The notes: generated by a model not told the origin, from the sequence alone. Counted from the first letter of the stretch, positions 22,734 to 36,300 are shown. The stretch: DNA of 64,000 nucleotides from Monosporascus cannonballus (GCA_004154925.1 QJNS01000003.1:186001-250000); one strand, 5' to 3'. A program made the numbers and translations.

Positions 22734-24246
22734 TATCTCAGCTAGCTTAAACCTCTGCTGGCTCGTTTTTATTTTAGATGTACTTTTATATATTATTCCA
22801 AGGCGCTAAAATTAACCAATCAAATAGCGTATCCCCGTAACGAACTAGCGAGGCCTAAATTAAAATTGCGTAAAAACGTTTTCGTTTTGTATTTTTTTTA
22901 TAAAATAACCGATTTTTTTTATTTTTGCAATTAATTTAAATCGAATAATTTTTATCTTTTTAATATACGTTAAATAAAAACCTTTACGCGTATAAGAATT
23001 TTTTCAAATTCTTTCGATAAAGATTAAGGTTAATATAATTAAGTTAAAATTTAAGAAATTTACCGACCGTAATGCTTTTATGGCTGCGATAACGCAAATA
23101 CCGCGTACATTATTTTATTATAGGCCGTCCAAGGGTAATTCAACATGGGAAAACCCGTCCAGCTATGCTTTTGCCCGTACGGGCTGTTGTTGTTACGTCG
23201 TAGCTATGAGAAGGTTAGGAGCAGCCAAGTCCGGAACGCCTTTATGGCTGTAATAACATAACTACCGTATATAGCATTTTGCTATGGGCTTTCCAAAGGT
23301 ATCCAATATGGGAAAAGTCCGTCCAACTATACATTTTCCCGTATAGATTATCGTTATTAAGTCGTAGCCATAAAAAGGTTATAGGCAGCCAAATCCGGAA
23401 TACGTTTATAATTACAATATAACTAATTTAAGTCCGATAGGTTTAATACTTAATATATTTATTAAATATAAATTAATATATATATAGGAATATTTTTAAT
23501 TTTTTTAGGTTAAAGTTAAGGCCGATACGGCTAAATTTAGGTTTAAAAAATGGACGACCGTAATACCCTTATAGCTGCAATAGCATAATTACCGGTCGCA
23601 TTATCGTACGCCGGGTTTCCTTAATATATTCAATATAAAAAAAGCCCGTTTAGCAATTTTTTTGCCCGTACGGATTATCGTTATTACGTCGCAGCCATAA
23701 AAAGGTTAGGGGCAGCCAAATCCGGGACGCCTTTATAGCTATAACGCAATAACCATAACCCATACGGACAAAAACATAACCAAATGGATTTTTCCCATAC
23801 TGAATTGCCCTTAAAAGGCTCATAACAAAATATTATATACGGTGGTCGCGTTATCGCGGCCATAAGGGCGTTCTAGTTGGAAAATATATATTAATTTAAA
23901 TTGTTTTTTAGTATTTCCACCAATTTAACCCCGATTTAGAAATTATATATACGGTTTAAAAGTTTTTTTAAAACTTTATAAAAAATTAATTTTTATTATT
24001 TTCTAAATATTTTTTATTATTATTATATTTGCAAATTTTCAAAATAAATTTTGAAAACTTTATATGGAAACGTATTAAACGCAGTTAAAAAATTACAACT
24101 TATTTTTAGGCCTTATTTTAAACGATTTGTTATTTTTTGTAAAATTTTCCAAATTAGATTAGCCTGGTACTAAAAGCTACTTAGCCACAGCTGCGCTTAC
24201 GGCGCAGCCGCAACCTTCAAAATAGGGCCTGATTTTAATAAGGCAG
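22734..24246. mobile_element. 1.5 kb insertion with 9-bp target duplication
   Basis: The 9-mer AATAAGTGT occurs at 22725-22733 and again at 24247-24255. Sequence left of the first copy and right of the second corresponds to adjacent sequence in the sister gypsy (around 53190-53210, reverse complement), so the 1513 bp between them is an insertion. No terminal inverted repeats are apparent: one end begins TATCTCAGCTAGC, the other ends TAATAAGGCAG. No protein frame is recognisable. The interior is dominated by tandem hairpin units. A non-autonomous element is most likely; 8-9 bp duplications are usual for hAT- or Mutator-type elements. Confidence 0.7.
23064..23870. repeat. Array of four roughly 150-170 bp hairpin units
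   Basis: Units start near 23064, 23235 and 23555 in direct orientation, and a fourth (23727-23870) is inverted. Each begins with a form of CTTTTATGGCTGCGATAACG and ends with a form of GTTATTACGTCGCAGCCATA, which are imperfect reverse complements, so each unit can fold on itself. A central block reads AATATGGGAAAAGTCCG or similar, and GGCAGCCAAATCCGG links three of the units. The pattern suggests repeated insertion or amplification of a small inverted-repeat element. Confidence 0.7.
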
Positions 24247-24276
24247 AATAAGTGTCCTTTTTTTTTGCTTTTAATT

Positions 24277-24951
24277 ATGTCGTCTCGTATTTCCAAAATT
24301 CGTTGCATTTTTCTTTCTTTTACCGTTTGTTATGCTGACTTCGTAGAAGTCTTTAACAAATTTAGTTACGCAATTATGCTTTATTTTTATTGTTTTTCGA
24401 AAAATATAAGGTGTAAAATAATAAACAACGTTTTAAGGTATAAGGAATATATTAATCAAGGTCGATCTTATAATAGTACCGGCATATTTAGTTCTTTTTT
24501 ATAAAATATTTATTACAAAAATTAATATTTAAAACGTAAAAAAACGTTTATCGAAAAGTAATTATTAAAATTTTAACGGCTTTATTTCGAGGTTTAACGT
24601 AAATATTACGAAAAAATAAATAAAGCCTTTTTTCGTTTTATTCGTTTGCGTAAGCAAAAGGCGTTAGTTCGTTCGAAAAATATTACTATGGTATAACGTA
24701 AGCTTTAATTATTAAACGAATTAAAAAAACAAAAACGTCGGGAATAAAAACAATTAAAAGCTAACGTTACGGCTGTTATATTAACATATGTTATGGCCGA
24801 TTAGCCTAATATTTCGGCTACCGACTGGTTAGCTATTAATTAAGACGCGCCCGTTATTATTAATAACAGTTCTCTAATAGGTGCTAGGCGCCAATAAGAT
24901 TTTTGGCAAGTTCCTAGGTATTTTCGGAATTTGGGTACTTTTTCCACTTAA
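24277..24951 (+). pseudogene. Antisense reading frame inside family 1 gypsy (copy 1)
   Basis: One frame of 224 codons can be followed from ATG at 24277 to TAA at 24949. Internal stops are TAA or TAG only, which RIP would produce from CAA, CAG or TGG. It runs opposite to pol of the element. Its N-terminal part (MSSRISKIRC, then YKEYINQGRSYNSTG) suggests a degraded Cys-containing motif. A charged helix follows (FIRLRKQKALVRSKNI, LLNELKKQKRRE), then ATDWLAIN. The sister element carries the same frame on the minus strand at about 53176-52505 with many matching residues (RLRKQK.L, RSKN, KRR, ATDW or ATNW). The layout recalls fungal Cys-rich coiled-coil proteins annotated near gypsy elements; that link is from recall. 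Confidence 0.6.
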
Positions 24952-26160
24952 TTAAGTACTAGGTAAATCCGTTTTGTTTTCGTATGTCGAAAGTTTTTCC
25001 ACCTTATATACCTATTTATTTTTTATTTTTATATTATTTTATGCCGTATCTATTTTGATTATATTTGTTATTAATTTAAGTAGAAAAACGTAAAAACTTT
25101 AATTAATAATTTTTTTGGAAATATGTTTGGTAATTTTATATAAACCGATATATTTAAAATCGAATATTTTATTAGATTATTTTATTTAAATATTTTTGTA
25201 ACGAGGAAAATTATTTTCCCTTTTTCGAAAATCTATTTTTTTAATTTGTTTTGGTTATAATATTTATTTATTTAATTCTGTACGAATTCCAGTTTTGTTT
25301 TTATTTCTTAATATAATTATCGTAATTGTTTTGATATATAGATTATTTTAATATTAATTGGACCGTTATTACGTATTCTTTGTAAATTTTTAAAATAAAA
25401 CCAAAATTTGCGTTTGTAAGTGTTATTTTGATATTTTTATAATAACTAGTATTATAACTTAATTGTACGATTAATAATTTTTTAACTTAATTATTTTATT
25501 CGTAATTAATATAATATTATAAGTAAACTTTTAAAATTTAATTTGTTCGTTTTCTTTATTGATCTATTTAAGGTTTAAAAACGTTAAATAATTTGTAATT
25601 TAAGCCGATTTATATTATAAGGTTTTGCTAAAATCTTAATACGAATATCGATTTTTTATTTAATATAGTTTTTATTAATAATCCGTATATGTTCAAAATA
25701 TGTTTAAAAAAATATATGCTAGTTATCTGGCGTTTGTATTTTTATGATACAATACAAAGTAAGAAAATTTCATAAATCGATTAACGATTACGAAAATAGT
25801 ATTATAATATATTTTCGTAATTAGATCTTTTAATATAAAAAGTTTAATAATAAAATTAAATATAATTAAATATTATAGTCGCTTTGCGATTAGTAATAGC
25901 TGTAATTCTCCGTATAGCGTATTTCGTCGAATCTTTGTTTTAACGTTAATATTATATTGCCGTATAATTTTTTATATTATTAATTTTATTTTAAGAAAGG
26001 AATATGTACGCTGAAATCGCTTCAAGGTTTTGTAGATTTTTAAACATCCGTATAACTAATATTTATATATTTTTGATACTAGAGCTTTTTGGTATTTTTT
26101 TGGAATTTGTATCTTATCCGTTCTTTGGTTTTCTGGGAGATTATCGTTATGTTATCGAAT

Positions 26161-26366
26161 TGTAAGATAATGGACAGCTGTGAATTGGGTAAGGTGATCT
26201 CCGACCAATTGTAAAGCAAATTCCAAAAAGTGAATATATTAGGTTACTTCTATCTGGCGTTTCCCCTTAGCTGCTAGATGGTAGATTTATATTAATAAGT
26301 GGGTTAGTAATTAATCGGTAGCTGGTCGGTTACCAGCTTTATTGTTATAGGGATTATATTTTTATA
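26161..26366 (-). repeat. Family 2 gypsy copy A, 3' LTR
   Basis: 206 bp. On the plus strand it starts TGTAAGATAATGG and ends TTTTTATA (RIP form of TCTCACA). It is preceded by CGAAT. It matches 33099-33304, 56200-56405 and 63168-63373, sharing blocks such as AGCTGGGTAAG, CATCTGGCG or a close form, AGATGGT, and GCTGATCGGTAGCTGGTC or its RIP variants. Confidence 0.93.
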
Positions 26367-28729
26367 ATTATTTCCTTTTTTAAATTATTAATCCTTAATA
26401 ATATTATGATTAATTTAATATAACATATTTCGCAAATCTGGTTATATATATTTACCGATAATTTACCGTTATATTATGTTATAAATAATTATTATAATAA
26501 TTAATACGTATTATATTATATAATTAATTATGTTTTACTTAATTTCCTATTATAATCCGTTTTTAATTTTACTTTATTTACCTTTTTTTTCCCTTTTTAC
26601 GCCTATATTCTTATTTTTTTTATACGCGCGTTCCGTTTAATTTCCCGGTTTTTTATTTTTACTTCGCTTTTTCCGATTTTAATGCGTATTACTTCCGTTC
26701 GTTATAATTTGTTTTCGTAAAAAGGTTTAAAAAAATAATATTTTAATATTAAGAAAAATTAGGATTTTTTTCGAACGTTATCTTTTTGACGCCAATAATA
26801 AGGTAAATATTAGTCGTATTCCGGGCAATAATAAGCAGTATTATATTTACGTAACATAACGTTATTTCGATTACCGTACGGTTTACGTTTAAGTTTCGGA
26901 CGCCTTAAATTACGTTATAATTAATTATTATCATAAGGTTTGTCGCGTAATAAATAATTATTCTTAATATTATTAATATCGTTATTTAATTCTCTATGTA
27001 AATTCCGATTATCCTTAAAGGTATTACCCAAATAATCTTTTAATTTAATATCGATAATTAAAAATTAATGGATAAATTCGAAAAACTTCGTATTACGGGT
27101 ATTTAATATAAATATTTTAACGTAATTACGGTTGGTCGTTAATTCGACGTCCTTCGCGAAACCGAATTTGCCTTTAACGCGGTTATTATTAAGGAATATC
27201 GTTTTCTTAATATAATTAAGGTCGATTTCCGATCGTTCATTATAATTGCGAAAATCCAGTTTTAGCGCCATTTTTAGGTTTACAAATTTAAATTTTTTTT
27301 AAGTATTATAATTTTCTTCTTATTATTCCGTAATGAATTTCCGATTAGAGGTAATTTTAAAATACCCCTATAAATAACGTAATTTTCAAGGGCCGTTATA
27401 CCGTTACGTTTTTTGTTTACGAATATTTTCCGTCCGTTTTTTAATAATTTAACGAAACTTTAATATTTATTAATAATTATAATTAAAAAACGGCTTTGCC
27501 TAACAAAATTATTATTAAACTTAAATATATTAAATGCTTTAAGGACGGCGCCCTATTTTCAATTAATAATAAATTATATTCTGGTTATTTAGGCTTTGCT
27601 TTTCGTAAGGAATAAAATGTTTTTAAATTCCTTTCGGATTTTACGTCTAATAAACTTTATAAACGTACCCGCTTTTTACCGTTATATGTTTTCCGATTAT
27701 TTTCCGATATTCCTATATTAGTTTCCTTAATATGTCTATTAAAGATTAATTAACGTAAGGCTTAATCATTAAACGGGAAATCTTATTTTCGAAATAAAAG
27801 TTTAATTCCTTTACGTTATTTATAGGTTTTTAATCGGTATACGATAAAATAATTATTCGTTAAAGGTTTAAAAACAATTATATAATTAAGTAATATTTTA
27901 ATATTAAGATTTTAATTCTGTTTAAAATTATTTCTTATAATTTTTATACTTATTAGGCAATTAATATTCGATTAAATTATTATTATTTTATGGTTTTTGG
28001 GTCGTTTTATTTCTTATATACGTATTTAACTTTTTTCTCGTAACGTTATAATATTTTAAGTACGTACTTAAAATATTTTCGAGGTTTTTACGTATTATAT
28101 TTAACGGGTTAACCTTTTTATTTAATTAAATATTCGCGTTACTCTCGAGTATTTCGGTAACGGACGATATTTTTTATTACTTATTTTTCCTATTTTTCTG
28201 TTAAATTTAATAATGTTATTTAACGTCGCCTAATTCCGGGTTATATTACGGTTTTAATAAGGATATTAGAAATATATTATATATTTGTTAATATTTAATA
28301 AAAAGGATTATTTTGTATGCTTAGAAACTTATTCACTTTTTAATTACAACCCAAATATAAATAAATGCGAATTTTGTAGTTTTAAATTTAAAGTTTTTAA
28401 TTAATAAATTTACTTATTGCCTTAATTAGAATTCTATGGGCGTACGGCGTTAATTATAATATTTTTTCTGGGCTGTCGTTATATTTTTCTGATATTCGTA
28501 TATTACTCGATAAATAGCCGCTATTTTTTCGAAATACTTTTTAACTTTTTATACCTATCCTTTAAACCTTTATAAAAGGTATTCCATTATCTTTGGATAA
28601 TACCTATATAGGGCTTTAAACGGAAAGCGGCCTGTAAACGTGTTCTGCGTATTGTTATATGCGAATTCCGTATTTCGTAATAGTTTTCTCCAGTTATCTT
28701 AATACTTATTAACGTAATTACGGAGGTAA

Positions 28730-28990
28730 TGTTCTAGGACCTGATGGGTGCGTTCCGTCTGCCTATCGGTTTGCGGATAGTAAGCGGTCGACATTTGCCG
28801 CTTTATTTCTCGCTCCGAATCTGCATTCAACCTCGTCGTAAAGCAGTCGGGCCAGCTCGGCTGCGGTTAGGGTCTTGACCGTGGGGATAAACAGTCCCAA
28901 TTTCGTAAAGCGGTCGACGATCACCAAAATTACGTCGTACTTTAGCCCATTTAAACCTAGGCTTTTAGGAAATCCCGTAATAAAATCTAA
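28730..28990 (-). pseudogene. Integrase core remnant, family 2 copy A
   Basis: The best-preserved coding stretch of the element. Minus-strand translation gives DFITGFPKSLGLNG, KYDVILVIVDRFTKLGLF, then [19 protein letters not shown] without stops, matching the Ty3/gypsy integrase core with first catalytic Asp in IVDRFTK. At about 28815 it jumps out of frame through an internal deletion that removes the TGI..D segment still present in copy B. Confidence 0.85.
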
Positions 28991-31900
28991 CGAGATTTCT
29001 TGAAAAGGTTGCTTAGGTAACGGCAGGGGTTATAGCTATCTATATGGTTTATAGCGTAATTTTATCGTTTCCTAATAGTTCGGATATTATTTAATATATT
29101 TTCGGATATCGTTCGCCATATTTTCCCAGTAAAACCTTTTAGTTATTAATTTTAATATATAAACATATCCTATATATTCTCCTTTTAAATTATTATAATG
29201 CTGGTTGATTAGTTGTTTCCGTAAAGCGCCTTACAATAGGATTACGAATTTATCCCGATAATATAAAACCTTATTTAAGTCCAGGAAATATTTTTTTTAA
29301 TTTTGGCTTGGCCTCCAATTATCCGTATTAATTCTATAATATTTAAGTCCTTAGTTTGTAACTTTCGAACCTGATCGTAAAACTATTAGGAAATTTTCGG
29401 CTAAAGTGCCGTTTCGTCCTTAAATAATTTTTTTGCCAAAAGACGTAAAACATACTAATTATAAATAATAGCTTTAATATTAATTTCGTCCTTTTTAAAC
29501 TTTTCGGAATCCGATTATTATACGATTATAGTTTGCGGTTACTATTATCTAACTGCTAATTGTATTACTGCTGCGATTCGTATTTATATTGTTATTCGCA
29601 AGCAATAGGTTCGGCAAGTGCATAATTCTTTATTTTCTTTTTCCCCTTAAAAATTTCCTATAATCGTATAACGAAAGTTCTCCGTTTTTTTTACGCGGAT
29701 GGTGGTTATCTAAACTTCCGCCACTTAAAATCTGTCTGGGAATTTTACAGCGAACGAATTTTGCGCTACTTTTATAAAGCCCTTTACTCCTCAAAATCAA
29801 ATTGCGCAAGGCGGTAAACCCATCGGGCCAACCTCCCCTTAAGGTTACGCGCCGGCGCCTTTACTATGTCCTTTAGCGCCATATAATCGACAAGCATTAA
29901 AAAACTTTTCTCCGTACCCTCGAGGTATTGCCGCTAATGTTCTAAGTTTTCTATAATCGCCAATAGTTCTTATTACCTTATAACCTACTACTTTTCGGTT
30001 GGATTTAACTTTCGTAATTAATATATAATTATGCGCCAATACTTTCGGTATTTCTATAAGAATATTTCTGATATAGTTTTTACCAAGGCATTTGTTTTAA
30101 CCCTAATATTTTTAACGTTACCTTAATATCGGAAAATGGTCGCCGATTAAAAAAATTTTAAGTTTCGGAACGCCCTTTTAACCTTTTCGGGCCACCGGAA
30201 TTCCATTTTTTGTTTACCCTGCGCCTTTTTTAAAAGCTTAATAATAAGTTTAATAATATACAAATAATAGGCGATAAATTTCGAATAAAAATTTGCGAAT
30301 TCTAAAAATATTTAAATATTATAAATTAATTCTGGATTTAATTATATGTCGATAATATTAACCCGTTGGCGGTATATTTCCAAACTATCGATATTAATTA
30401 TAAATTTTAAAAAGTTTTTTCCTTTTTTAAAAAATTCGTACTTAAATGTTTTGGTAAATAATTAATATTATAATAACCGTTCGTAAATTAATTAGAAATA
30501 TTCGTATATCTTTTTTCGTTATCCAAATAAATAATTATATTATTTAATTATATTACGTATATATAATTAATTAATTTAGTTAATATTTTATATATATAGG
30601 CCTAAGACGTAATTAACGTATTAATAAGGCCAAATAACATAACCGTATATTTAAATTGCCCGTACCATATTCGAAAAACGGTTTTTTATTAATCGCCTTT
30701 TTTAATTTTAATACGGTAATAAATATCCTTAAACTTAATTTTCGAAAATACCTTAATTAACTTTAAGCGATCCATTATTTTTGAAATTAAGGATAAAAGG
30801 TATCGGTTTTTTATTATTACTTAATTTAGCCTTTTATAATTGACGTATAATCGGAAATTGCCATTTTTTTAAAGTACGAATAATATTGGTATTTTTACGT
30901 CCGTTTTCGAATAACATATCCGGCTTACCTTTAGGTATTTTGGGATATATTTTTCGAATATTTTTCTTTAAGCCTTTAAAATAAGGTAAATTAGGCCGAA
31001 TAACGGCGTTTTCCTTAGGATTAGGTTTATTATATATTTTGCCTTTAATAATTAAGGTATTTTTTTGGCTGCTTTTTCGGAATACATTCGCCGAAAATTC
31101 TTTAAGTATATAAAGAGGTCGGTTATTTTTTATTTTTGTTATTTCCCGAATTCCGAAATATTTAATTTTTCGGCTAAATTTATTAAATTAACGGTATAAA
31201 TTTGTTTACCGCAAAGTATTAAATTTACGATATTTTATTTATTAACCTTTTGTAGTAATCCGTATAATTATTAATATATAACTATATTTAATAGGATTTT
31301 TAATTTATTTATTCCGGATTTAAATAATAAAAGATTAGGCGTTTTCCGATTACGGCATATTACAAAATATATTTATTTAAATTTTCGTTCGTTTCTATTA
31401 TTATTTATTATGTTAATAAAAATTTCGTAAGCCCCATAATACTTGATATACGTATCGGTAATGCCGATAAGGCCTAAAATATTTACGGAAATTAATTAAA
31501 AATTAAATTTTTTCGTTAATTTTTTGTTTATAATATTTATTTGTATTCCGGTATTTATATTTACTTATACCGTTATATCCCCTATATTTGTTATAATAAA
31601 TACCTTTTTTCTAAAAGGCGGCTTTATTCCGACCGTTTTGTAATTATTAGCCGAAATAAATTAAACGTATACGCTTATTTCGGCTTTTTTTGGTTTACGT
31701 TTAAGAATTAATCTGATTTATCGTTATATATTATGACGTTTTATACGACTTTTAGAAATTGGTTTCCGCATAGCCGGAATAACAGGGTTTTTGTATCCTT
31801 TTTTAATTTATAATTTCCGCTTTTATAACCTGGTTTCTTATAGTTATAATATTTATATAGGCCCTTATAAAAATTAAAGGTAATAAATTATACGAATTTA

Positions 31901-33098
31901 TTCCGATTAAAATTAAATCCGCGATTATTTGCTTTCCGAATATAAGAACATTTGCGGCCTTTATTGCTTTTATATAACGCCTTTAATTTATTTTAGAGAT
32001 CTTTTTTTAAAAGCGTTAAAATGGGATCGTTTATCTTTATTAATATCTTTAGCGGAAAATGATCGGTTTTTTTTCGCCTTTTTCCAAGCGTTCTAATAAT
32101 GTTTTGCCTTATTTATTACGTTATTAATTCGTTTTAGCTTAACGTTTTTTTATAATAAGGTATTTCGTAACCCTAATATTAATTTATTAAAATAATTAAA
32201 AATTAAATATTTGTTATTCCGATTATTTTCCAGATTAAAAGCGTTTATAAGCTTTATTTTATAAATTAAAAGGTTTTATTTAACGTAAAAGTTTAACGGT
32301 AATTAATCGGATTATTATTATAATTCCATAAATTATTCCTTATATTTCTTATCGAAAAAGTTGGAATTTACGTAATTTTTCCTAATAAAAATCTATATAT
32401 ATTTTATTTTTAATTCTTTTTCGTAATTAAAATAATTAAGCGTAACGCAATATAATTATTACGTATTTATAATAAAAACGTTTATATGGCTTAAAGCCTA
32501 TTAGATATAAGTAAAGGTATTTTACCTTAGCCTTTCGGCGCAAGTTTCCGTAATAACTTTTATTTAATTCTTTTTTAATTAACGCGTATTTGGAAAATTT
32601 CGAATAATTATAATATAATATTTATTTATTACCTTTAAATTTTTATATCGATATTATAATTAACTTATAAAAATTTAATTTTTTAACTTATATTATTATT
32701 TATTATTTAGTTAATTATTAAAATAATTCCAAATGTTATTCGTTTTATTAACAAATAATTTCCAAAATCTGGTTATTATTAAGGGGTTTAATTTTTTTTC
32801 GTTTTAAATTCCGGAACGTATTCGTTATATTACGCCCGTTTTTTAACCGTTCAGCTAACGGTTATCGGAATACGTCCTTATTATATATGTAAGGGGATTT
32901 AAGATCCCGGGAATTATAATCTTTTGCCCGTTAGGGCTCCGTTATAGGCTTTTTTACCTATTCCCGTATTGTAATCGATCGTTTGTCGGTTGGGTTCCGA
33001 TCGGCGGTTTTTTCGATTAATAACTTAGATTCGTTTTGCAGTCGGCGAGCTTTGTTTTTGGTAATTATTACGTTATCCTTTATGGTAAATAAAAGAAT

Positions 33099-33304
33099 TA
33101 TAAAATAATAGATAACTATAAGCTGGGTAAGATAATTTCCGACTAGTCGTAAAGCAGATTTTAAGAAATAAGTATATTAGCTTATTTCTATTTGGCGTTC
33201 CCTATTAGCTACCAGATGGTGGATTTATATTAATAAGTGGGTCGGTGGCTGATCGGTGGCTGGTCGGCTACCAGCCTCATCCTTATAGGGGCTGCATTCT
33301 CACA
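33099..33304 (-). repeat. Family 2 gypsy copy A, 5' LTR
   Basis: 206-bp partner of 26161-26366, ending GCATTCTCACA with little RIP in its outer 110 bp. The next five bases are CGAAT, completing the target duplication. Host gypsy sequence resumes at 33305. Confidence 0.93.
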
Positions 33305-36300
33305 CGAATTTTCTGGTGCATATCGTAAGGTACTGCCCGAATTGTCGTAATTTGTCGTAAACGTAAAGGTCCTTTCGTAATAATATTAAAACTTATATGG
33401 TTAATTTTGATTAATTTTTTTTCTAAATTAAATCGTTTATTTAAAGTATTTATTTTGCCGTTTTTTGAATATTTTTTATAAATAATAATAAAATTAAAGT
33501 TCGCTAATTTTTCCGCATAACGAAATTATTATTTTATAAATCTTTTAATTGTAATAAATCGGGTAAATTTTTGATAATCCGTATAAACTTTAATCTAGTA
33601 TAAGTTTTTTTTAGAAAATACCTAAATTTCCAAAATGCTATCATAATAACCATAAATTCTTTATTTGGAATGCCGTAATTAAGTTCGGATTTTTTTAATT
33701 TATACGAAAAAAAAAGCAATAAGATGTAATTTACCTTAATTATTTCTTTATCCGATTATTACGTTTAACGCGTAATCCGAAATATCGGTTTTTAATTTAA
33801 CGAGGCGGTTTAAATTATATATAATTAGTATTAATTCGTTAATAATCATATTTTTAATATCCTAGAATACTTTTTTCGTATTTGGCGTCCATTAAAATAT
33901 TTTGTTTTGTTTTTTGTAAAATTCGTTAAAAATATAATTATTTTGCTAAAATTTTAAATAACTTTCCTCTAATAATTGGCAAATCTAAAAAATACTTGTA
34001 CTTCCTTAATTATTGTTCGCATTTTTTATTTTGTGATTATAGCGATTTTCTTAGGGTCCATTTTAATATGTTTTAGGGTAATAACATATTTTAGATATTT
34101 TATTTTCTATATATAAAATTGATTTTTTTTGCGTTAATAAATAATTTTACGTTTTGTAAAGCTTAAAAAACCTTATAAACGTATTTTATATATATTGTTT
34201 CTGTTTTTAAAAATATGAAAATATTGTCGAAATAGCAAATAACGAAAATATCGAAATATTCTTATAATACGTAATTAATTATTATATTTAAAATTGCTAA
34301 TATATTCGTAAGTTTTATTAATATAACCAAATATTTAAATAATCCGTATTTCGTTTTAAAAATTACTTTTTATTTGCATTTTTGTAATCCTAATAAGGTT
34401 ATATTTATTTTAAAATCGAATATTATGAATTATTTAATTCCGTAAAATGGGTTTTTTATTTCCGTAATCAAAAATAATAATATTCGATTTTGAATAATAA
34501 TATCGTTTAATAATCGGTAATTCATTATAAGTTATAATTTTCTGTTTTTTTAATACGAAAAACATAAGGTATTTTGCTAGTAACTTTGAAAGTCGAATTT
34601 ATTTTTTTTGTAACCGATTTTCCAGATATTCTTTAAAAATACGTAATTTATTTCCGTTAAGGTTATAAATAAGGTAAAACTTTGTCGAAAATCCTTTTTT
34701 AAAATTTATTTTAGAATTTTATTTGTTATATTCTAATAATTTCCTATTAAGTTCCTTTTTGAAAAACTGCTTATATTTATGATATTATAATAACATATTA
34801 ATCAAATCTTTTAATTTTTGTGGTTATTATTATTAATATTTTAAATCGTTATTTAATTGCCGTAAATTTATTCTGATAATAATAACTATACGTTATATTT
34901 TTCTTTAATACTTATATTTTTTCTTATATTTTATTTCTTTCGGCAATAAAAGTTTTGTCGTATTCTTATATCTATATTCGTTATTATTATTAATCGAATA
35001 TTAAAATTTTAATTCTTTTTTTATTTATTAATAAAGTATAAGATAAACCTTATTTGGCCAGTTTTTTTATTAATCAAAATTCCGTACTGGTATATTTATA
35101 GTATTTTTTAAATTATATCGTAATTCTTATATAAAACGATATCGAAATTAATTATTTAATATTATCTTTTAATAAAAATCTCAAAATAATTAATTTTGCC
35201 TATAATTTTTCCGTTATCGTAAAGGAATTTTTAACTTTTGGTATTCGTTATTATATAAGGTTTTAACTTATATTTCCATCATAATGTAAATTTATTTACC
35301 ATATCCGGTATAATATAATTCCTGTTTAAAGCTTCGTAATTTACTATTACAATATATTAATACGTTTCGATTCGTATTTTTAAAATAATAATGTCGTTAA
35401 CGTTTTCTATCGTCGCATTTAACGCCTTTTTCGGAAATTTCTTTTAATTCCTTTAGATTTCGTTATTTTACGGTATTTTTATGAGTAATTCTTTTCTTTT
35501 AATTCTTATTCGAATTTATTAAATTTTATATGTATTTTTTCGTTTAACGCGTTAAATTATTATATTTATCATTATTATCGACGTATTATTCCTTTAAGCC
35601 GTATTAATTACTTTTATTTTTTTTATAATTTCTTTTTTTAACGAATAAATTATTTTTTTATGTTTACGATTGCATCCTATTATACATCGTCCTAATTATC
35701 GTTTTAAAGAGTTTTTGTAAATTAACGTATTTTTTTAATAATATTTTTATGGGGATTTATAATAAATATTAATTAAAAATGGAAATCCGTAATAACTTTT
35801 CAATAATATTTTTTTACCGTACGTTAAATTAATTCTTTTTCCGTTTAATAATTATATTATTTATAATAATAAAAAAGGTTTTTTTACGAGCATTACTTTT
35901 TTTCGGGTTAATTTTCTGTTACGACTAACTGCTAAATATTTCCTAAAATTATAGTTCGAAATTGTCGATATTATTATTTATTATTTTTATTATTTCCGGT
36001 ACGGTTTAGAAAATCGAATTCTTTATAATATATGCGGGTAATTCGTTTATGGATATATTGTTTCCATTTTTCGTAATCGGGATATTCTCGTCGTCGATAA
36101 TATATAGCATATATTTTGCCGTATCGGTTAAACGTTTCGGGATAGACTTTTTCTATTTAATTCTGATATTTGCGTAATTATTTTTATAATATCTTTTATT
36201 ATATTTGCGATATTTAATATGTTAATTTTCTGGCTTTTCGCATTTTTCGTCGGATTTTTTGTCGTAATAATCTTTGTTAAACCTTTTGCTATAAGCTTGA

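Larger units (their letters stand above)
26161..33304 (-). mobile_element. Family 2 Ty3/gypsy copy A (nested), minus strand
   Basis: A 7144-bp element with 206-bp LTRs and a perfect 5-bp duplication CGAAT (26156-26160 and 33305-33309). On the minus strand: a CCHC knuckle remnant at 31851-31810 (YYNYKKPGYKSGNY, cysteines and His turned to Tyr); reverse transcriptase at about 30930-30430 with VFSKIKFKD and FGLINTLITS; integrase at about 28990-28750 with KYDVILVIVDRFTKLGLF. Compared with copy B it lacks about 76 bp of integrase near 28815, taking out the region of the second catalytic acidic residue, and about 230 bp near 29790. Several patches (28700-29000, 29620-29960, 32870-33304) are much less mutated than the rest. 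Not functional. Confidence 0.93.

Noticed and set aside
23064..23870. CRISPR array
   Set aside because: The units are 150-170 bp with internal inverted ends, no constant short repeat with unique spacers, and a eukaryotic setting.
23064..23870. Protein-coding tandem repeat
   Set aside because: No frame stays open over a unit, and unit boundaries are defined by inverted repeats, not by codons.
29845..30039. 64-codon minus-strand frame as an independent gene
   Set aside because: It lies in the interior of gypsy copy A between reverse transcriptase and integrase, and is a stop-free scrap of the polyprotein.
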